64,000 bases of DNA. It comes from Xanthomonas prunicola. Its GTDB lineage: Bacteria > Pseudomonadota > Gammaproteobacteria > Xanthomonadales > Xanthomonadaceae. The notes below the pieces were generated by a model. That model did not search any database. It was not told the origin of the DNA and saw nothing but the letters and a program-made list of their open reading frames with translations. The position numbers and the translations under genes are program-made. The stretch is taken from the NCBI RefSeq assembly GCF_002846205.1, contig NZ_PHKV01000012.1, forward strand, positions 18,125 through 82,124, read 5' to 3'. Positions 10,373-18,309 of the stretch are shown here, piece after piece; position 1 is the first letter of the stretch; every line of letters begins with the position of its first letter.

Positions 10373-10511
10373 GGCGGCTACCAAAACGTAGCGAGCAGTC
10401 GTCAGGTGGGCGTGGACGGCGCACTCAGAACCGGAATGTACGAGTTGTACATGAGGATTCGAGCACCGGCCGCGCCCGCCTGGCGGCTACGCAGTAGTTT
10501 TGTTAGTCGCC
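10373..10511. repeat. Palindromic dispersed repeat, copy 1
   Basis: About 139 bp filling exactly the space between two convergent stops. The ends are imperfect inverted repeats: GGCGGCTACCAAAACGTAGCG at the left matches the reverse complement of the right end, GGCGACTAACAAAACTACTGCG. A perfect inner hairpin, ATGTAC-GAGTT-GTACAT, lies in the centre. A diverged second copy is at 55250-55374, with shared blocks such as CAGTCGTCAGGTG/CCGTCGTCAGGTG and GAGCACCGG. The structure is that of a non-autonomous palindromic (MITE- or REP-like) element; it could also act as a bidirectional terminator here. Confidence 0.75.
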
Positions 10512-10512
10512 C

Positions 10513-11250
10513 TCAGCCCATCCCACCGTTGACGCCAATGACTTGGCCATTGATGTAGCCGGCCGCTTCCGAGCACAGAAAGGCGACCAGCGCAGCCACT
10601 TCATCGGGCGTGCCGACGCGGCCGGCCGGTACCAATTGCTTGATCACCTCCGGTGCAAAACTGTCGCCGACCATGTCGCTTTCGATGACGCCGGGCGCGA
10701 CAACATTCACTGCGATACCGCGGCTGGCCATTTCGCGCGCGAGCGACTTGCTGGCACCGTGCAACGCTGCCTTGGCGGCGGCGTAGTTGGTCTGTCCGCG
10801 ATTGCCCAACACGGCCGCCACCGACGACACACTGACGATGCGGCCCCAACGCGTGCGCGCCATCGGCAGCAACAACGGCTGGGTCACGTGGAAGAAACCG
10901 TGCAGGGAGACATCGATCACGCGATGCCACTGCTCTACGTTCATACCCGCCATCGGCGCGTCGTCATGGATGCCCGCGTTGTTGACCACGATCTGGATCG
11001 GACCGGCTTCCAGCAAGCGCTCCAACGCCACCGAACTTGCCTGCGCGTCAGCCACATCGAAGGTCACTGCCTGTGCGCTACCGCCATCGGCCACGATCGC
11101 AGCAACCACCTCTTGCGCACGCGCCAAATTGCGATTGGCATGCACGATCACATGCCGGCCCTGCGCAGCCAGGTGACGGCAGATCGCACCGCCAAGATCG
11201 CCGCTGCCGCCGGTGACGAGTGCGCGACGTTGTGGAATGGATGTGCTCAT
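10513..11250 (-). CDS. 3-oxoacyl-ACP reductase (FabG-like SDR) of the pigment locus
   Basis: A 245-residue short-chain dehydrogenase. The cofactor loop is TGGSGDLGG (13-21), the NNAG motif is present (VVNNAGIHDD), and the catalytic Ser...Tyr-x3-Lys set appears in VSVSSVAAV and NYAAAKAAL. The C-terminus IGVNGGMG is typical of FabG. In the polyketide cycle it reduces the beta-keto group formed by the ketosynthase; the two hotdog proteins of the same block would then dehydrate it. It lies 228 bp downstream of the hotdog gene at 11479, with a possible hairpin between, so it may have its own promoter as well as read-through. Its stop abuts the dispersed repeat. Confidence 0.9.
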   Translation of the reverse strand: MSTSIPQRRALVTGGSGDLGGAICRHLAAQGRHVIVHANRNLARAQEVVAAIVADGGSAQAVTFDVADAQASSVALERLLEAGPIQIVVNNAGIHDDAPMAGMNVEQWHRVIDVSLHGFFHVTQPLLLPMARTRWGRIVSVSSVAAVLGNRGQTNYAAAKAALHGASKSLAREMASRGIAVNVVAPGVIESDMVGDSFAPEVIKQLVPAGRVGTPDEVAALVAFLCSEAAGYINGQVIGVNGGMG

Positions 11251-11380
11251 GAACGTCTCGATGGAGCCGCATATGCGGCGGCGGGAACAAAAGAGGGCAT
11301 CATCCTAACCAGTCATACGGGCCAGATGCCAGCAATCTGCTCAAGACTGATAACGCTGCGCGACTGAGAAAACGAAGGCA

Positions 11381-11395
11381 CATCACGCGGTGATG
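11381..11395 (-). terminator. Possible intrinsic terminator after the dehydratase gene
   Basis: Read on the minus strand, a perfect 6-bp stem CATCAC-CGC-GTGATG is followed within 5 nt by a T-rich run (TTCGTTTTCTC). It lies about 85 bp beyond the stop at 11479, ahead of the ketoreductase. The stem is short and the T run broken, so partial termination is as likely as a full one. Confidence 0.35.
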
Positions 11396-11478
11396 CGGGC
11401 ATGCGGTTGTGCACCAACGCCACCCCCAGATCAGCCGGACATCGCGCCGACGCCGAGCCAATACAAGGATCAAACGCG

Positions 11479-11916
11479 CTACGACTGCGCGGCCCCCAGC
11501 ATCACCGTGGCACGCCCTTCGGCAAGCACGTGCTCGCCATGCGTCAGGCGAAAACTGTATTGCTGGCTATCCTCGCCCTGCATCAGCACCTGTGCTTGGC
11601 AGTCGATCGCCTCCGGCAGCGTTTCCAGATAGCTCACGTGCAACTCCACGCCACGCAGCGCCACCAGCATGCCCGGGCGTACCGGCTTGCCAGACGCGCG
11701 GCCCAGCAGACCACCATGCACGGCCATGGCCTGCGCGCCGTATTCGCACAGATGTAGCGCACGCAGGCGCCCGTTGGACCGCAACGGATGCGCATCGCTG
11801 CGATGCGCGTGACTGCGCAGCACGATGCGCTGCGCATCCCACTCGATCACTTCTTCCCACAGGCACATGCTGCCCTGGTGCGGAATCAGCGTGGCAATCG
11901 CGTCACGTCCCTGCAT
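11479..11916 (-). CDS. Hotdog-fold beta-hydroxyacyl-ACP dehydratase-like protein
   Basis: A 145-residue protein beginning MQGRDAIATLIPHQGSMCLWEEV. The IPHQGSMCLWEEV stretch holds the catalytic-type His of FabA/FabZ-like dehydratases, and the family is the predicted 3-hydroxymyristoyl/3-hydroxydecanoyl dehydratase (ApeP-type) of aryl-polyene clusters. Proposed role: dehydration of the beta-hydroxyacyl-ACP to extend the conjugated chain. The ATG at 11916 is preferred over the one at 11928 because GGAG sits 6 nt upstream of it. Either start overlaps the end of the exporter gene (stop at 11903). Confidence 0.82.
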   Translation of the reverse strand: MQGRDAIATLIPHQGSMCLWEEVIEWDAQRIVLRSHAHRSDAHPLRSNGRLRALHLCEYGAQAMAVHGGLLGRASGKPVRPGMLVALRGVELHVSYLETLPEAIDCQAQVLMQGEDSQQYSFRLTHGEHVLAEGRATVMLGAAQS

Positions 11917-14269
11917 GCGGCTCTCCATTGGCAGTGCGTTCCAGCGCTGGTTCGCGCGACACCAGCAAGGCCAGAATGAAATTGAACAACACGCCCAGCG
12001 CCACCGTGCTGCCGATGGCACGCAATACCGGAATGCTGGAAGCGGCCAACAACGCGAACACCAGCAGCGTCATCAGGCTGCATACGATCAATGCGTGCAG
12101 CGTGCGTAGCTGGTCGGCATGATCGTCGCCGGCGTGATCGAAGAACAGTGCGTAGTCCAGGCCCAGACCGGCAGCCAGGATCAGCGCAATCAGATGGAAC
12201 AGATTGAGCTCCACCCCGGTGCCGCGAAGGATGGCCAAGATCAGCACCGTGGTCAGCGCCATCGGCAGCAGCACGCGTACGATGCGGCGCGGGCTGCGCA
12301 GTGCGATCGCCACGGTCACCGCAAGCAACAATGCGGCCAGTACCAGCGCACCGAGCACGCGTCCACGATAGGCGGCCACCAGCGATTCGGAGGCGTCCTT
12401 CAGATCCAGCAATTGCGCGCCGCTGCCTTGCACGGCAGCTGCCAGGACCGCCGGATCGCGCAGGCCGGTCAACGACACCAACGCGGTGCTGCGATCGCCA
12501 CGGCCCAGCAACAGGCCACCGACCGACGTCGCCAGCGGCGAGCCGATCAGATCCTTCGGCAGCAGCGGTGCGGCGTGCTTGGCTTCATTCAGATCCTGCA
12601 GGAACGGCGCAAATGCATCGCTGCGGAACGGCGTGGTGGCGACGGCAGTCTCGGTCAACGCACGCGCCTGCGCGGCGTCGGGCAATGCCGCCTGCCGCGC
12701 ATGCTGGGTCTTGGCGCTGGGCAGATAGCGTGCCGCCATGTCGTAACCGAGCAACGCACCATCGCGCACCAATGCATCCAGGCGCGGGCGCAATTGCTCG
12801 CTGGCCTGCAACGCCGCCTCATCGTTCGCTGCCGGCAGTGCCAGCACGTAACGCACATCCGGCGCGCCCAGTTCCTGACGCAGATGCATGTCCTGCGCCA
12901 ATGCCTTGGGCGGCACCGGCGTCAGCTTCGACAGATCGTTCTGCCAGAACTGCCCCGGCGCAAACACGATCACCGCAAGGCCAACCATGGCCATCACCGC
13001 CAGGCTGATGCGTGGCCGCGGCAAGCGCGCCACGCCCCGCCACAGCACAGCCAGCAGGCGCGAATCGGCATAGTCGCGCGGGGCCGGATCGATCAGGGCC
13101 GGAAGCATCCACCGCGTGGTGACCGCGGCGGTGGCAAGGCCGGCGATGGTGAACACCGCCAGCTGCCGCAAGCCATCCACACCGGAAAACAGGAAGGTCA
13201 CATAGGCAATGCAGGTGGAGACCACCCCGGTGGCCAGCGTCGGCCACAGATGCCGCGCGTTTTCGCGTGGATCCAGACCGGGGCGCTGATGGCTGAACAG
13301 GTGAATCGGATAATCCTGCACCACGCCGATCAGCGTGAACCCGAACGCCACGGTGATGCCGTGCACGCCGTCGAATAGCAGTGCGACAGCACCCAAACCG
13401 GCCAGACCGGCGCTGGCCAGCGGCAACACGCCAAGGACCGGAATCTTCCAGCTGCGGTAGGCCACCAGCAGCAACAGCACCAGACCCACCGTATCCAGGG
13501 TGCCGATCCACTGCGCCTCGCCTTGGGTGCGCGCGGTGATTTCCACGGCGAATGCGCCCGGCCCGGTCAGCGTCAACTGCGTGGACGTGCCTTTGCTGAC
13601 TTTCGCGAAAGCCGCTTGCACGGCGTCATAGGCCAGTTGCTGGCCGGTAGGGTCGAAACCGGCCGCGCGTGTCTGCACGATCAACAGCGCCGAGGTGCCG
13701 GCACGATCGAACCACACGTCATTGCGCGTCTGCGGCATCGTTGCCGGCTGCAGGGTTTCGGCCAGATGCAGGATTTCCATCGTGGGGTCGCGCGGCAGCA
13801 ACGGTTCCACCATGGCCGCCGCCGGCGAGCCCAGATCCTGCACGCGTGCCTGCAACGCGGTTTGCAGCGTCGGCGCGTCGAGCGGGGTCGTGTCGAAGCT
13901 GTCGCTGAGCAGGTAGCGATACGGCAGCAAGCGCTTGGGAATCGCCTCCAACCCAGCGCTGCCACCGTTGCCGACCAGTTCGAACAGGTCCGGCTGTGCG
14001 GCCAGCGCTTTCTGCAGTTGCTGCGACTGCTCGGCCAAGGTGACGGGGTCGCTATTGGACAACGCCATCAGCAGCAGCCGCGACCCAGGGCCTTCGCCGA
14101 GCTCTTCGATCAACAGTTTTTGCGCCGGCGTGCGCGGGGCGGGCATGAATTTACGCAGGTCGCCAGTGACCTTGAGCGTCTCGCTCAGCCAGAATCCGGC
14201 CACTGCCAGCAATGCCAGCCACAGCAGCGCCAGGCCGATGCGGCGGTTTGCGTTCAATTCAAGCGCCAT
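11903..14269 (-). CDS. MMPL/RND-family exporter of the pigment locus
   Basis: A 788-residue membrane protein with the layout of the MMPL exporters found in aryl-polyene loci: TM1 near residues 10-30, a large periplasmic domain (about 35-245), a cluster of five spans (about 255-420), a second periplasmic domain (about 440-640) and a final five-span cluster. GLGLDYALFFDH in the last third is the charged transmembrane motif expected for proton coupling. It probably moves the aryl-polyenyl lipid or a precursor from the inner membrane towards the LolA-like periplasmic carrier encoded just upstream. The gap to that gene is 138 bp, and its end overlaps the dehydratase gene. Confidence 0.87.
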   Translation of the reverse strand: MALELNANRRIGLALLWLALLAVAGFWLSETLKVTGDLRKFMPAPRTPAQKLLIEELGEGPGSRLLLMALSNSDPVTLAEQSQQLQKALAAQPDLFELVGNGGSAGLEAIPKRLLPYRYLLSDSFDTTPLDAPTLQTALQARVQDLGSPAAAMVEPLLPRDPTMEILHLAETLQPATMPQTRNDVWFDRAGTSALLIVQTRAAGFDPTGQQLAYDAVQAAFAKVSKGTSTQLTLTGPGAFAVEITARTQGEAQWIGTLDTVGLVLLLLVAYRSWKIPVLGVLPLASAGLAGLGAVALLFDGVHGITVAFGFTLIGVVQDYPIHLFSHQRPGLDPRENARHLWPTLATGVVSTCIAYVTFLFSGVDGLRQLAVFTIAGLATAAVTTRWMLPALIDPAPRDYADSRLLAVLWRGVARLPRPRISLAVMAMVGLAVIVFAPGQFWQNDLSKLTPVPPKALAQDMHLRQELGAPDVRYVLALPAANDEAALQASEQLRPRLDALVRDGALLGYDMAARYLPSAKTQHARQAALPDAAQARALTETAVATTPFRSDAFAPFLQDLNEAKHAAPLLPKDLIGSPLATSVGGLLLGRGDRSTALVSLTGLRDPAVLAAAVQGSGAQLLDLKDASESLVAAYRGRVLGALVLAALLLAVTVAIALRSPRRIVRVLLPMALTTVLILAILRGTGVELNLFHLIALILAAGLGLDYALFFDHAGDDHADQLRTLHALIVCSLMTLLVFALLAASSIPVLRAIGSTVALGVLFNFILALLVSREPALERTANGEPHAGT

Positions 14270-14407
14270 GGTATGCGTGTCCTGCTACAGCGGCCGAACG
14301 CCCACCGGCCGTGCGCACGGCATCGGCGGTTATCGGCGAGATGCGCTTTCCAGTTGCCAATGGTGAGATGTTTTCAGAGACGACCGGCGCAACCATCCCG
14401 CGCGCGG

Positions 14408-15055
14408 TCACGCGCCCGAACCGTGGCAGAGCGTGGTCAGCGCGGCGGTATCGGTCACGCCGGCCGCCGCGCGCGCCGCGCCGGCCAGCAGCGTGCGCTG
14501 CACGTCCCCCTTGGCCGGAACGCTTTCGATACAGCGCAGTTCGTCGTTGCGTCCGTACAGACGCAATTCGCGCACCTGCTTGGCCACGGCGGCGTCCTTG
14601 GGCTGCAACGTCAGCTGCCAGGCCTGCGGCTGGCCCTGCCCGTTGACGCTATAGTGCTGCTCCAGCAGCGTCCGGTCACCCGACAGCAACGCGCCGAAGC
14701 CGGACTTCAAGCCGGCCAGTTCGGGCACGCGGCTCAACGAAAAACGGCGTGGCGATTTGCCTTCGCGTTCCAGCACGCCTTCGTCGCCGGTCAGCGTGGT
14801 GGTTTCGTGGTAGGGCGCACTCACCTCGCGCACCAGCGTCTGCGCATCCGGGCGACGGTAGTGCCCCTCCACGCGCAACGGCGTTTTCAGCAAGGCAGAA
14901 CCCCGCAGTTCGACGAATTCGGTGCTGACTGGTGCGGGGCGAGCCAGGCGCTGCAGCACCTGCCCGACGTCCAGCGTCTCAGGCGGTGCGGCGCATAGCG
15001 GTGCGGCGCTGAACAGCAGTATCAGCATCCACGGCAGGGTGCGGCACATCGGCAT
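14408..15055 (-). CDS. LolA-like outer-membrane lipoprotein carrier protein
   Basis: A 215-residue secreted protein. The signal peptide MPMCRTLPWMLILLFSAAPLCA ends in a clear cleavage site before APPETLDV. The mature part resembles LolA: FVELRGSALLKTPLRVEGHYRRPDAQTLVREVSAPY, then TLTGDEGVLEREG and a run of short beta strands. In aryl-polyene loci such carriers are thought to ferry the lipid-linked polyene across the periplasm; that is inference from synteny. The start at 15055 lies 77 bp inside the 3' end of the acyltransferase gene, an unusually long overlap, but a start nearer its stop would remove the signal peptide. A second Met two codons on is equally possible. Confidence 0.8.
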   Translation of the reverse strand: MPMCRTLPWMLILLFSAAPLCAAPPETLDVGQVLQRLARPAPVSTEFVELRGSALLKTPLRVEGHYRRPDAQTLVREVSAPYHETTTLTGDEGVLEREGKSPRRFSLSRVPELAGLKSGFGALLSGDRTLLEQHYSVNGQGQPQAWQLTLQPKDAAVAKQVRELRLYGRNDELRCIESVPAKGDVQRTLLAGAARAAAGVTDTAALTTLCHGSGA

Positions 15056-15953
15056 GGTGGGTGTTCCAGAAATCGTAGAAGTTGAACCAGTTGTACGGCG
15101 CGTAGCAGGTGTAATGTTCCAGCCTGGCAGCGTAATCGCGCATGAGTACCGCAAGCACGGGGGCGCGCTGACGACGCGGCACGTCCAGACCTTCGCTGAA
15201 GGTTTCGAATGCCAGCTCGTAATGATTGCCACCACGATACAAGCCGAACGCCAGCACCACCGGCACCTTGAGCGCAGCGGCGATCAGCCAGGGCGAGGTC
15301 GGGAACATCGCGTTGCGGCCGAGGAACATCGCCGGCAGCGCCGGGTCGCCTTCGCGCGGGCGGTCGATGAGCAGCGCCACCAGCGCACCTGCATCGGTGG
15401 CGTCCTTGATCGCCATGACGATCGAGGTTGCATCCATGCCGGCGTCGATGATGTTGGCAGCCAGCTGCGGGTTGAGCGCACCCAGCAGGTCGGTCATGGC
15501 GCGGTTGTGCGCCTTGTCCAGCACCACCTTGACCTGCACGTCCGGACGCTCGGTGGCCAGCACGCGCAGCGCATCGAAGCTGCCCAGGTGCGAGCCGAAG
15601 ATCAGCACGCCGCGACCGCGATCCATTTGCGTGTGCAGTTGATCCAGGCCGCTGATGTCCACGCGGAAGCGCTGCATCTGCCCGCACAGCATGTAGACCC
15701 GGTCCAGGATGGTCGACGCAAAGGTGTGGATGTGGCGCGCCACATCGCGCAGCGTGGCCGGACGGCCCAGCACCCGCGCCAGATAGGCACGCGAGGCCGC
15801 GCGTTCAGGCGCACGCACCAGCAGGAAATACAGCGTGATCGGATACAGCAGCGCGCGCCCCACGTTACGCCCGCCGTGCTGGGCGATACCGCGGATCAGC
15901 CACAACGCAAAGCGCCCACCGCCTTCCGGACGCTGTTTCCAGTGCTTGCTCAT
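14979..15953 (-). CDS. LpxL/HtrB-like lipid acyltransferase
   Basis: A 324-residue membrane-associated acyltransferase. An N-terminal hydrophobic segment (about 30-48) is followed by FGSHLGSFDALRVLA (HxxxxD catalytic motif, around residues 120-126) and later LLIDRPREGD, as in lysophospholipid and lipid A acyltransferases. In aryl-polyene clusters this family transfers the finished polyene chain to a glycolipid or similar acceptor. The start overlaps the upstream hotdog gene by 4 bp (ATGA), and the last 77 bp are shared with the LolA-like gene. Confidence 0.85.
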   Translation of the reverse strand: MSKHWKQRPEGGGRFALWLIRGIAQHGGRNVGRALLYPITLYFLLVRAPERAASRAYLARVLGRPATLRDVARHIHTFASTILDRVYMLCGQMQRFRVDISGLDQLHTQMDRGRGVLIFGSHLGSFDALRVLATERPDVQVKVVLDKAHNRAMTDLLGALNPQLAANIIDAGMDATSIVMAIKDATDAGALVALLIDRPREGDPALPAMFLGRNAMFPTSPWLIAAALKVPVVLAFGLYRGGNHYELAFETFSEGLDVPRRQRAPVLAVLMRDYAARLEHYTCYAPYNWFNFYDFWNTHHADVPHPAVDADTAVQRRTAMRRTA

Positions 15954-16237
15954 GCCGCCGCCTCCGCCACCAGTTCGCCGCTGACCAGCAGTGCACCGTC
16001 GCGCTGCACGCGGAAGCGCCAGCGCGGGCCATCGCCTTCCAGCGTGACCGAGGCGGTCTGCCCGGGCAGCAACGGCTGCACGAACTTCACCTGCGGCAGG
16101 CGTGCGGCTGCGCGCGGACCATGCAGTGCTTCCACGGCCTGCAGCACATGGTCGAGCACGACCACGCCAGGCACCACGGGGCGACCCGGAAAGTGCCCGG
16201 GCAGGCAGGGATGATCATGCGGCACGACGAAATCCAT
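15950..16237 (-). CDS. Small hotdog-fold dehydratase/thioesterase-like protein
   Basis: A 95-residue protein starting MDFVVPHDHPCLPGHFPGRP. The HDHPCLPGHFPG segment is the FabZ-type active-site loop (HFPGxP), and the downstream strands VKFVQPLLPGQTASVTLE complete a single hotdog unit. It matches the ApeI-type second dehydratase of aryl-polyene clusters, which would act with the 145-residue dehydratase on the growing ACP-bound chain. The start at 16237 removes a long upstream open stretch that is antisense-frame noise over the PlsC-like gene. It lies 11 nt after that gene's stop. Confidence 0.82.
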   Translation of the reverse strand: MDFVVPHDHPCLPGHFPGRPVVPGVVVLDHVLQAVEALHGPRAAARLPQVKFVQPLLPGQTASVTLEGDGPRWRFRVQRDGALLVSGELVAEAAA

Positions 16238-16248
16238 AAGCGCAGAAC

Positions 16249-16998
16249 TCAGATCCTGGGTTGAAGCATTGCAGCCACGGCCTTGTGTGCCTGCTCGGTC
16301 AATTGTTGGCGATCCGGCGCATCCGGCCCGGTTACCGCGATCGGCGTACCGATCCGCACGCGGATGATGCCGGGGCGCACCCTGAACAGGCCATCGACCG
16401 GCAATACCTTGCCGCAGCCGTCCAGCGCCACCGGAACCACCTGCACGCCAGCATCGATAGCGGCCTGCAGTAGCCCGGCCTTGAATGGCAATAATGCGCC
16501 GGTGCGGCTGCGGGTGCCTTCGGGAAACAGACACAACTGTTTGCCCTCGCGCAACAGCGCGGCGGCCTGACGGCGCACCAGCGCCCCCGCCCTGCGGCTG
16601 TCGCGGTCCAGAAACAGCATGCCGGTGGCGCGCGCATACCAGTTCACGAACGGCACCTTGAGCATTTCTTCCTTGAGCAAGAAGCGCAGCGGCACCGGCA
16701 GGGCATAGAACAGCGCGCAAATGTCGATGATCGACTGGTGGTTGCTCACGAACAGATAGTTCTTGGACCAATCCACCCGCTCGCGCCCTTCCACGATGAC
16801 CTTGGCGCCCGCACCGCGGAACAGCACCGGCGACCACATCCAGCCGCCCATGCGCAGCATCCGGTCGGCATCGCGCGTGATCGCCAGCAATACCAACGCG
16901 TAGACGATCCCGCCAGCGGTAAAGGCCAGCGTGAACGCCAATTGCAACAGGTTGAACACAGTCCACGCCAGGCGCGACGGCATCCTTGCCAACGGCAT
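16249..16998 (-). CDS. PlsC-like 1-acyl-glycerol-3-phosphate acyltransferase
   Basis: A 249-residue PlsC-family enzyme. The acyltransferase motifs appear in order: NHQSIID (catalytic H-x4-D), FLDRDSRR, FPEGTRSR and a late VPVALDG. An N-terminal hydrophobic segment (about 10-35) places it at the inner membrane. In the pigment locus it probably builds the lipid carrying the aryl polyene, together with the LpxL-like enzyme. The ATG at 16998 is preferred because GGGGA lies about 11 nt upstream; a GTG at 17025 in the same frame has no such site. Confidence 0.85.
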   Translation of the reverse strand: MPLARMPSRLAWTVFNLLQLAFTLAFTAGGIVYALVLLAITRDADRMLRMGGWMWSPVLFRGAGAKVIVEGRERVDWSKNYLFVSNHQSIIDICALFYALPVPLRFLLKEEMLKVPFVNWYARATGMLFLDRDSRRAGALVRRQAAALLREGKQLCLFPEGTRSRTGALLPFKAGLLQAAIDAGVQVVPVALDGCGKVLPVDGLFRVRPGIIRVRIGTPIAVTGPDAPDRQQLTEQAHKAVAAMLQPRI

Positions 16999-17051
16999 CT
17001 TTGTCTTGTCCCCGAAAATATGCACGTACGTCGCTACCCCTGGCCACGCAC

Positions 17052-17798
17052 TCAGCGCAGCAGATCGCGCCAGAAGTCCGGCCCGAGCCGCGCCATCTGA
17101 CGCAAGAAGTCTGGCAGATTACGATAGGGACGCTGCGGAAACCAGCGGCCGCGCAATAGATATTCCCCAATGAAGAAGCCACCAATCACGCCATAGCAGA
17201 GCAGATTGGCGAACAACGAGGCGCGCGCGTCGCTGATCGGCAGCGGCGAGGCATCGCCCAACTGCGCCAGCACGCCGCTGGGTTCGGCGCACAGGCCCAG
17301 CACCAGATTCGCCAGGGTCAGGCCGCAGAGCAGCAGTGCCCAGGCCAGCGTGAGGCGGCGCGTGTAGCGGCGTTGCTCGGGGGTGATCGGCATGCCGGCC
17401 TGGCCGTACAGGCCTTCCACAATGCGCGTGATCAGCGGCGTGCGTCCGGCCCGCAGGCTGCGCCCGAAGAACCAGGCGACCCAACCGGTAAACACCACCG
17501 GCGGCGCCGCCAGCACCAACATCGCATACGGCGAATGCCACAACGCGCCCAGTCCGGCAAGGAGCAGCAGTGCCAGCGCCCAGGCCCAGGCCCGACGCGC
17601 AACCATCGGTTCGATCAACACCATCAGCACCAGCAAACCGCCGGCGACGACGGCCACCTCCGGGCGATGGCTGGCATTGGCCCAATGGGCCAACGGCGAA
17701 TACGCCACCGCCAGCAGAACGCCTAGCCCCAGCACCCACGCGGGTGCGTCGGGGGATTGCGCAGTCGGCAGATCAGACGGTCTTGTTGGCTTGGACAT
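17052..17798 (-). CDS. Multi-spanning inner-membrane protein of aryl-polyene loci (COG4648-like)
   Basis: A 248-residue protein with about six hydrophobic spans (near 20-40, 48-66, 72-100, 105-120, 155-178 and 195-215) and a cytoplasmic tail rich in Arg/Trp/Phe (PDFLRQMARLGPDFWRDLL). It belongs to the uncharacterised predicted membrane proteins regularly found between ACP and acyltransferase genes in aryl-polyene clusters; no catalytic residues stand out. The start at 17798 overlaps the end of the ACP gene by 26 bp. Confidence 0.75.
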   Translation of the reverse strand: MSKPTRPSDLPTAQSPDAPAWVLGLGVLLAVAYSPLAHWANASHRPEVAVVAGGLLVLMVLIEPMVARRAWAWALALLLLAGLGALWHSPYAMLVLAAPPVVFTGWVAWFFGRSLRAGRTPLITRIVEGLYGQAGMPITPEQRRYTRRLTLAWALLLCGLTLANLVLGLCAEPSGVLAQLGDASPLPISDARASLFANLLCYGVIGGFFIGEYLLRGRWFPQRPYRNLPDFLRQMARLGPDFWRDLLR

Positions 17799-18042
17799 GC
17801 GCCGACAATGCGCGCAGCGACGCGAAGATGCGACGGTTCTCGTCGTTGTCCGAACGCAGCTGGAAGCCGTAGCGCTTGCTGATCGCCAGCGCCAGTTCCA
17901 GCGCATCGATCGAGTCCAACCCCAGCCCGGTGTTGAACAACGGCGCCTCCGGATCGATGTCGGCGGGTTGGACGTCTTCCAGGTTCAGACTCTCGACCAG
18001 GAGTTCGGCCAGTTCACGTTCGGCAGCGGTTTGCGAGGACAT
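17773..18042 (-). CDS. xanC: Acyl carrier protein of xanthomonadin synthesis
   Basis: An 89-residue ACP. The 4'-phosphopantetheine site is Ser44 in GLGLDSIDALEL. The acidic helix pattern around it is typical, though the C-terminal helix is unusually basic (KRYGFQLRSDNDENRR). It would carry the 3-hydroxybenzoyl starter activated by the AMP-ligase and the growing chain. It is the first gene of the nine-gene minus-strand block and is separated from the divergent halogenase-like gene by a 267-bp promoter region. The symbol follows the name I recall for the ACP in Xanthomonas campestris; synteny supports it, but a second ACP elsewhere is possible. Confidence 0.82.
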   Translation of the reverse strand: MSSQTAAERELAELLVESLNLEDVQPADIDPEAPLFNTGLGLDSIDALELALAISKRYGFQLRSDNDENRRIFASLRALSAHVQANKTV

Positions 18043-18309
18043 CCAGGATTTCCACAGGTCAGGGTCGGGCAACAAGAGTGAGAACAAGCGACGGCAGCGC
18101 GGGCGACCATCGGAGTGCGTGGGCGTCGCGCCGGACCGTAGTGTACGTTGCCGTCGCGGCCAATCCGAGCATCTGCCGCGCGGTCCGGCCGGCACCTGCA
18201 CGTGCTGCCGGCGTTCTTCACACATGGACCGGCGGCCCGCAGGCTGTCTGGGCGGCCGAGCAGGCTATCATGACTGCATGACGCTCGCCCGCTGCAGGTT
18301 CGTTCCAGG
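18043..18309. promoter_or_regulatory. Divergent promoter region of the pigment locus
   Basis: These 267 bp separate the xanC-led minus-strand block from the divergent halogenase-like/xanB2 pair, so both core promoters should lie here. I see no convincing -35/-10 pair or clear operator palindrome by eye; the call rests on gene arrangement only. Confidence 0.45.
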
